Of a DNA stretch of 64,000 nt, positions 58,130-64,000 are shown in pieces (positions within the stretch are counted from its first letter, which is position 1; every line of letters starts with the position of its first letter). The position numbers and the translations under genes were made by a program. Source of the DNA: Termitomyces sp. T153 (Eukaryota; Basidiomycota; Agaricomycetes; Agaricales; Lyophyllaceae); the NCBI GenBank assembly GCA_018296165.2, contig JACKQL020000048.1, positions 248,001 through 312,000 of the forward strand, given 5' to 3'. The notes beneath the pieces were generated by a model, which did no database searches, was not told the origin of the DNA, and saw only the letters and a list, made by a program, of their open reading frames with translations.

Positions 58130-59040
58130 ATAGTGCACTTCATACCCCTGCCTAGCTGCAAACCTGATTCCTATTGCACATTTTGACAATGCAGAGTTCT
58201 CAGTAACTTTTGGCCAAGGGCAAGCATATTTTCAAGACTGTGAGGGGCAAGAAGTATTAGTCAGCAAAGGCAGGGACCAAATCCACCTGCTGGACTCCCT
58301 TGATCAGCATCAGGAGGTAAAGTCTAGGGTGATAGTGGCATTGTTACTCAACATACCAGTGGACATTGACAGGTGGCACTGTTGGTTTGGCCATGCAAGT
58401 GTTGGCAACATTATGAACTTGGCAAAGAGTGGACTAGTGGACAGGCTCATGATAAAAGTGGATCTAGAGGCTAAGTGACTCTGTGAGGACTGTATCTATG
58501 GTAAAGACAATGCAAGACTATACAATGGGCAAACCAACATCAAGGAACTCCCTAACAAATGTGTACACATTGATTTGTGGGGTCCCATCACAATTAAGTC
58601 AATTGGTGGAGCATCATACCTCATGCTCCTGGCTGACAGAGGTTCATCACAATTAACCAGATACTTCTTGACTCAGGAAAACACCAAATCCACTTTGGAG
58701 GCATTCATTGTGTACCATGCTGAGTCAGAATGCCAGATTGAGAATAAACTCCTGAAAGCTTGTGTTGATGCAGGCTGCAAATGGGTCAATGAACTGTGGC
58801 AAACATACTGCTCCAAACATGGAATCATCCTCACCATCAGAACCTCCTATTCTCATGCCAAGAACAGTCTTGTCAAGCCCTGTATCCAAACCATGATCAA
58901 AGGTGTGCAATGCACTCCCTAATTGCCAAGGTTGATTATGTCAACACTACTGACAACAGCAAAGTCCCTGAACCCTGGCTCTGATTGCAAACATACCTAC
59001 AGCCCCTGTGCCCTTATGTCAGTCCAACCAACTGAGGGGA
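58130..59040 (+). pseudogene. Second copia pre-integrase and integrase, decayed
   Basis: HHCC zinc region WHCWFGHASVGNIMNLAKSGLVD...CEDCIYGK at about 58375-58510. The core has VHIDLWGPITIKSIGGASYLMLLADRGS (Asp), and an NSLVKPCIQTMIKG helix replaces the usual NG-AER helix. The frame ends with TAA at about 58921. The C-terminal domain is absent or unrecognisable. Confidence 0.82.
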
Positions 59041-59085
59041 CTCCCAGCACTAAAACTGACCCTTGTAAGTCCCAATCCACAATCC

Positions 59086-60475
59086 TTCCTTGCTAGGGAT
59101 GCATACATGTTCCTGTCTTTAGTTGATGCCTCTGTGGATAATAACACCAGTAAACAAGTCCCAAATAGCTTCACAGAGGCAATGAAGTGCCCTGACATAT
59201 GGATGCCTGCAATACAAGAGGAGTTAAAAATGATGGAGGAATACAGGGTTTTTCATCTGGTCCCTAAGTCATTGGTGCCAGCTAAAAAGAAGGTGATCAG
59301 ATGCTGCTTGGCTTTTGCAAACAAGTACAATGTTGAGAGGGAGGTTGTGAGATGGAAGGCAAGGCTCATGGCAAAAGAGTATTCACAGGTCCTGGGACAG
59401 GACTATAAAGAAACTTATGTGGCAGTAGTGTGACTGGAGTCTGTTCAAATGATAGCAGCAGTAGCAGCACAGCTGAGAATGGAGATATGGCAGGTTGACT
59501 TTATAGTGGCATACCTCAACAGTGAGCCAGAGTTTGAGGTGTACATGGAAGTTCCCCCAGGTTTTCTGGGGGGGGAGGGAATGGTATGCCTACTCCTGAA
59601 AAGCCTGTATGGACTGATGCAGGGCAGATAAGATTGGTGGCACACACTCAACAGAACCTACCACAAACTAGGTTACCAGATCTCATGAGCCAATAGCTGC
59701 ATCCAGATCAGGAGGGTCAAAGGCAAACAAAATCACAGACACCTTCAATGATGACATTTCTGGAGCCTCAACCACACTCTGAGGCACTATAGAGGCAAAA
59801 TGTGAACTTGCAGCAATATATGATGTCAAATATCCTGGTACCCCATCATTCATCAATGCTACCACTGGCACCATTTTCCCCCCTCAGAAAGCATATCTTG
59901 AATGGGTTCTTAAGCATTTCAGAATTAGAGAATGCAACTCTCATGCCACCCCTCTACCTGCAAGTATCCAACTCACTAAGGCTATGGCACCTCAGATCAA
60001 CCCTGATTGTCAATGACATGGTGGATAAGCTGTACCAAAAACTTCTTGGATCCTTAATGTGGGCTCAGGTGGTGACCTGACCAGACCTGTCATTTGCAGT
60101 CAGACTTTTGGCATGCTTTCAAACAAATTCTGGTCCAGCACATTGGCAAGCACTTATCCATACATTAAATCATCAATTCAAGTATTCAAAGGACCTTGGG
60201 GGAGAGGTGAAGCCAATAGAATATGTGGATGCAGATTATGGGGAAGATCTGGACACCAGGAGGTCAACTGTGGGATATGTGTTCTTGATGGCTGGGGGAG
60301 CTGTGTTGTGGAGCTCTAAGTGTCAGACCACCATTGCAGTTAGCATTATGGATGCAGAATATATGGCATTGACACAGGGCATGCAACAAGGCATGTGGAT
60401 GCATAACTTCTTAGTTGACGTTGACCTCCCTCAGCCACTCCCCATTCATTTCCACACAGACAATGAAGTATTTTA
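59086..60475 (+). pseudogene. Copia RT and RNase H, decayed
   Basis: RT: EAMKCPDIWMPAIQEELKMM, VVRWKARLMAKEYSQVLGQDY, WQVDFIVAYLNSEPEFEVYM (first catalytic Asp present) and VCLLLKSLYGLMQGR. The YVDD strand is not recognisable. RNase H: VDADYGEDLDTRRSTVGYVF, DAEYMALTQGMQQ and MHNFLVDVDLPQPLP. The end of RNase H is cut near 60475 by sequence resembling a Helitron minisatellite unit. Confidence 0.88.
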
Positions 60476-60581
60476 TAAGTATCCCATTATTTTTATCACA
60501 ATACTGAAATCCAGACCAAACCTCACTTCACTTGGTTATGTTTTTGATTTTCCAACTCTTCCAAGTAATTGTTATCATCAC

Positions 60582-60812
60582 TGGCCACCACACTGTTAAG
60601 CCACATCTCTGACAATTTATGATACCCCTGTGTGGCACAATGTAAATGTATGTTCCCCCTGGATTTTCAGTATATTACAATGGCCCATTGTTTCTATCAA
60701 CCCATATATATATAAGCACTTACTACACAATAGCTTCAGTCAATTATACTTGACTGAGGAATCATATACTTGTATTCATTATACAGTGTGTATCCCTGTC
60801 AGGATTCTAACA
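60582..60812 (+). repeat. Copia 3' LTR
   Basis: Partner of 53501-53732 with similarity along the full length. No purine tract directly precedes it; instead about 100 bases of unrelated sequence, including the Helitron-like unit (about 60505-60545), separate it from RNase H. Confidence 0.88.
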
Positions 60813-61439
60813 AACATACAGTGAGGTTGATTAAGCATGTGCAGCAAACATTGTCAGACCATTTTATCAGGAGCTGGCCAAATCAATTTGCAGGACTATC
60901 TCAACAACTTTCATATGCCCACAGGATTGAAATTCCCTTCAAGTGTTCAAATTTGTCTGCACACCTCCTGTTATATTTGATATTTCATCTGTCACTATGT
61001 CAATACTATATGATATTATATGATCCATCAAAAATGGATAAAGATGTACCTATTGTGTGAGTGGTATTTTTCACTATTCTAATCATCATTTCACATCTTG
61101 TATAATATCTGCAGATGACAGGGATATCTGATTCCATGATGGAATGACTACTGGTCAAAGAGCTGTACTTGAGCATACAAGGGTACATTCTCATGACTTG
61201 TCTAACTGTAAGGAAAGTGAGGCATCTGTTGTGTTCTACATGAAGACAATGTGATTACATAAATCACAGGTCATCTATTGTGTTGACTTCCTTGTTTTGT
61301 TCCTTCTGCTAATACATATGCACTATAGTGTCTGCTAGGTACAAGATGGCACACATGGCAATATAAAGAATGGTAGATTTAGATCTGAATATATTTGTAG
61401 AAGCATGGTTGAGCAAAACAGTTGTATAGATAATTCTTG

Positions 61440-62401
61440 GAAGCAGAGCTAGATCTTGGACATAACTTGCTCTGGAATGGCCCATACCAGCTTGTATCCA
61501 TATTAAATCAAACAATGTTGAAGACTTGTGGGACCAGGAGCCACCATGTTCAACTGTGTGAAAGAACAATCCTGAAAATCCATTCATAGTGATGAACACA
61601 ATTATTAAAAGTTGGAGGGAACTTGAGAATACAGTCAAAGTTGAAATGAATTCATTGTGTTCTTATGGGTCTGAAACCACTTGAAGTACTCAAAAAAGGC
61701 TGACAGACCTTGCAAAATCAGGCCAGATTTATTGCATTTTATACATTGAACATGCTACTGATCAATATGATTATGGTGCCACTCCCTCTGTAATATACAA
61801 CATGAATCAACTAGAAGCTATGTAACTGGCTGAAACTGCTTGGAATGAGGTGGATACAACCACTATCAGACACTATTGGTACAAAGCTAGTATGCATCCT
61901 CACATGAATCAACCTGCTGCCCAGCCCATCATACCAGTCACAGCTCTTCTCAATGCAGACAGCAACCAGCTTGACCCAATTGCAGAAGTACAATAAGAGG
62001 TTGAAATAGTCCTTGATCAATTACAAGCAACCAGTGTCATTCAGCCTCAAAATAGGATTTCACTCGATGCTCTTCTTAATCTGGCAGTGAAATTCACTAT
62101 ATGGAAGAGGTAAGCGATGCGGATAATTCTAAGGCTGTCCTTGAAGCATGAGAAGCCCGAGAAACTGTGGACTTCAATGATGGTAACAACGATGTTAGCA
62201 ACGATGCACCAGTATAGGCACGACCTACAAGGCACGAAGTCCTTCAAGCAGCTTCAACTGATTGAAAGCTATATGGATAGCATGGAAGATCCAATTGCCC
62301 ATAATGTAGATCTTGGTGTCATTCAAAAGGCAGATATGTCTTGAGGAGTCTCAAAAAATGGTCCCTTCAAAGATCACTGACTTTTTCACTCAAAACTGTT
62401 A
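61440..62401 (+). pseudogene. pogo/Tigger-like DDE transposase, C-terminal remnant
   Basis: Cut-and-paste transposase relic. Recognised from LAETAWNEVDTTTIRHYWYKA (about 61829-61890), the helix after the catalytic core in CENP-B/pogo-type transposases. It is followed by PVTALLNAD...LDPIAE and a V-Q-LQATSVIQPQNRISLDALLN segment. Two frame changes lead to NDGNNDVSNDAPV and a terminal SKITDFFTQNC with TAG at 62399-62401. The KITDFF tail resembles the PCNA-binding box known from pogo. The catalytic triad upstream (61440-61800) is too decayed to read. Terminal inverted repeats were not identified. Confidence 0.55.
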
Positions 62402-63463
62402 GATTACTACACACCATACACCTTTATAAGTAGAAAACCAATATACACGATTTTTTATAATTTTGTGATTTTTTCGAAATCAGAATATGTCATGTTCGCC
62501 TCTCCCTCCACAACCACTACCACCACTACGCCTTGCACCTTGACATCTAAACACTAGAATGAGTATGATGATCTAGGAACAGATGAAAGGTGAGTAACAT
62601 TCATGTCTAACATTCCCCTGCCAATGTTCTGCCTGCCAAGCTTTCCTGTTTCAACTCCAAACAATAATCAGTCCATGGACAATGTGCATATATTCAACTC
62701 TCTCAGATTCCCATACAATCTTCTGCAGTTATTTTCAAACATCCAAATTTTGTGAAAATTCAGATGACCTCATGCAATTTGGAGGTTTGTTGGATCTAGC
62801 TGATTTTTTTCATTTATTCTACAAGTGTAAAGTCTCTGCACAGTGAAAACAGTAGCAACAAGCCATTGTTGCAGCCTCCTGCTCCTTACTCCACATATCT
62901 CTTCCTCTTTGTACCACTGCTGACACCATCATTAGATGGCTATTTCGAAATATGAATAAGGATTTTTCCAACTTGGCATATCATCACAAGTCACAACAAG
63001 TGTGGGTAATCATTTTGATAGGGGCCGGCTAGCTAGTCAAGCCTTTATCTAGAAGGATATGTTCGGAAGGGGCTAAATAAGGATGGTGTTCCAAATGGAC
63101 GTACTTGATCGTCTACAACAAGTGGCTAGTTTGATAGGACTAGTTTTCGTCACATGTCAATCATGAAATTAATCTCACGTGAGCCAAGCCTTCCTTATCT
63201 GCGTCAAATGTCTGCTCACATCCAATTTCCATCTATCTATCAATTGTACTTTCTGATGATGGATCAGCCTAAAGATTATTGTTGAAATGAATCTCTAATA
63301 AGTATTTATGCAGATTGAGTGAACCGGAAGGGTATATAACTGCAGAGAGTACGCGTAGCAGATAATTGCAAATGATTCCAGACTACCCGGGTCGTCCGTA
63401 GAACTGATGGAACTGGCTCCTCGAATTGTGAATCATGCACGGTTGATGTCTTTTCCCGACTCG
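62402..63463. other. Intergenic, no gene recognised
   Basis: AT-rich and repeat-like up to about 62950, then CpG-normal. A TATATAA sequence lies near 63334. No open frame has recognisable features. Confidence 0.5.
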
Positions 63464-63708
63464 GTTCATCGAATAAAAGTATTGTCGGCGCTGGGAATAC
63501 TTCTTTTCCGCAAATCTCTCAACTTTAGCTCCGTTTGTAAATTGAGTATATCAGATTGATCTCAAAGGAGAACGGAATCAACACTCAGGTTTAACCGCAG
63601 ATTGACAGAAATGTTTCGTGGTGTGCGTCAGGTGGCTCTCAAATCATGAACCATACTTCATCGAACTTTCCTGGAATAAAATATGCCGGCCCTAAGAAGA
63701 CTTCCCCC
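63464..63708 (+). promoter_or_regulatory. Duplicated promoter-like module
   Basis: Two similar blocks at about 63420-63505 and 63630-63708. Each has an ATCATG word, a TTCATCGAA word, then GAATAAAA with TAT about two bases on, a CGGC and a final ACTTC. The second block ends 60 bases before the start codon at 63769 and could be its core promoter. The first may drive an alternative start. Confidence 0.45.
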
Positions 63709-63768
63709 ATAACAACACGATATCTTACTAGCTTCCACTTCTTACTACGAACATTCTCCTGACTTACA

Positions 63769-64000
63769 ATGGGTCAACTCTCACTGGAGAAGACGTTCCT
63801 TCTGGCAGCGTATGTGGAGGTGAGATGATTTCACTATCTTTCCTCTGCTTTGGCTAAAACCAGACATAGGCATTGGTTTATGGTCTGTTCTCATGTCTTA
63901 AACCTCTGCAGAACCATTACTTACAAAATGCAGGGGTGTTCTTCTTCCTCTTTTGTGTTACAATCTATGTCCATTTTACGACCTTGCGCCAACGTGATTC
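63769..64000 (+). CDS. Membrane protein, 5' end only (runs off the window)
   Basis: ATG 63769 begins MGQLSLEKTFLLAAYVE (exon 63769-63819). A GT-AG intron (63820-63911) follows and the frame continues with a hydrophobic helix (GVFFFLFCVTIYVHF). The pattern of a short SLEK-FLLA start, Glu, then a first membrane helix resembles a large family of multi-pass membrane proteins of unknown function in Agaricomycetes. An alternative acceptor at 63934 would shorten the second exon. The rest lies beyond 64000. Family assignment is tentative because only about 46 residues are visible. Confidence 0.6.

Larger units (their letters stand above)
53501..60812 (+). mobile_element. Composite Ty1/copia element between paired LTRs
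   Basis: LTRs at 53501-53732 and 60582-60812 flank two successive copia coding sets. The first is gag to integrase C-terminus (about 54180-56230); the second is gag, protease, integrase, RT and RNase H (56520-60475). The second set shows no LTR of its own at its left side. All parts carry stops and shifts and little CpG. No target-site duplication was seen. It may be a nested insertion or an unequal-crossover product. Confidence 0.8.

Noticed and set aside
1..64000. tRNA and rRNA genes
   Set aside because: No cloverleaf-like or conserved rRNA segments were noticed by eye; a dedicated scan was not possible.

Overview
The window looks like nuclear DNA of a mushroom-forming basidiomycete (Agaricomycetes). 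Its genes carry many short GT-AG introns of about 40-110 bases. The neighbourhood is dense with Ty3/gypsy, Ty1/copia and Helitron remnants. The right edge starts a gene that resembles a membrane-protein family common in this class. No rRNA, tRNA or prokaryotic operon structure was seen. The species cannot be named from the sequence.

Host genes sit in small CpG-normal islands. They are a 14-exon chitin synthase (4723-8321 +), a short-chain dehydrogenase (9587-10716 +), a nitronate monooxygenase (43222-44459 -) divergent from an MDR-type NADP-dependent oxidoreductase (45474-47063 +), and the first exons of a membrane protein (63769-64000 +). The three enzyme gene models and the chitin synthase all close exactly in frame when spliced by hand.

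Almost everything else is transposon. From left to right: a gypsy integrase tail (about 520-905), a solo LTR (2398-3452), a Helitron helicase fragment (11178-13564 -) joined to a gypsy copy with one LTR and gag (G3, 13565-about 16845 +), and a long minus-strand gypsy element (G2, about 18.8-38.6 kb). G2 is split by a nearly complete chromovirus (G1, 23724-34241 +). Then come a copia fragment, Helitron 3' ends with minisatellites (40.2-42.05 kb and 47.4-48.1 kb), a copia RNase H plus LTR (42.3-43.05 kb), a truncated gypsy element M2 (48.5-53.0 kb -), a composite copia element with paired LTRs (53.5-60.8 kb +), and a pogo/Tigger-like transposase tail (ending 62401).

The most interesting object is G1. 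(1) Its primer binding site (24677-24688) is a perfect 12-base complement of the segment where its own transcript should start (24117-24128), the signature of Tf1/sushi-type self-priming. (2) Its polyprotein carries two retropepsin-like lobes in tandem. (3) Between pol and the 3' LTR lies an antisense, apparently spliced gene with a Zn2Cys6-like cysteine pattern and a coiled coil. The unrelated G2 carries an analogous intron-containing antisense gene with a Cys cluster in the same relative position. Old copies of the G1 family have lost nearly all CpG, and several in-frame stops of G1 are TGA at positions where the family normally has Arg, as expected from CpG deamination.
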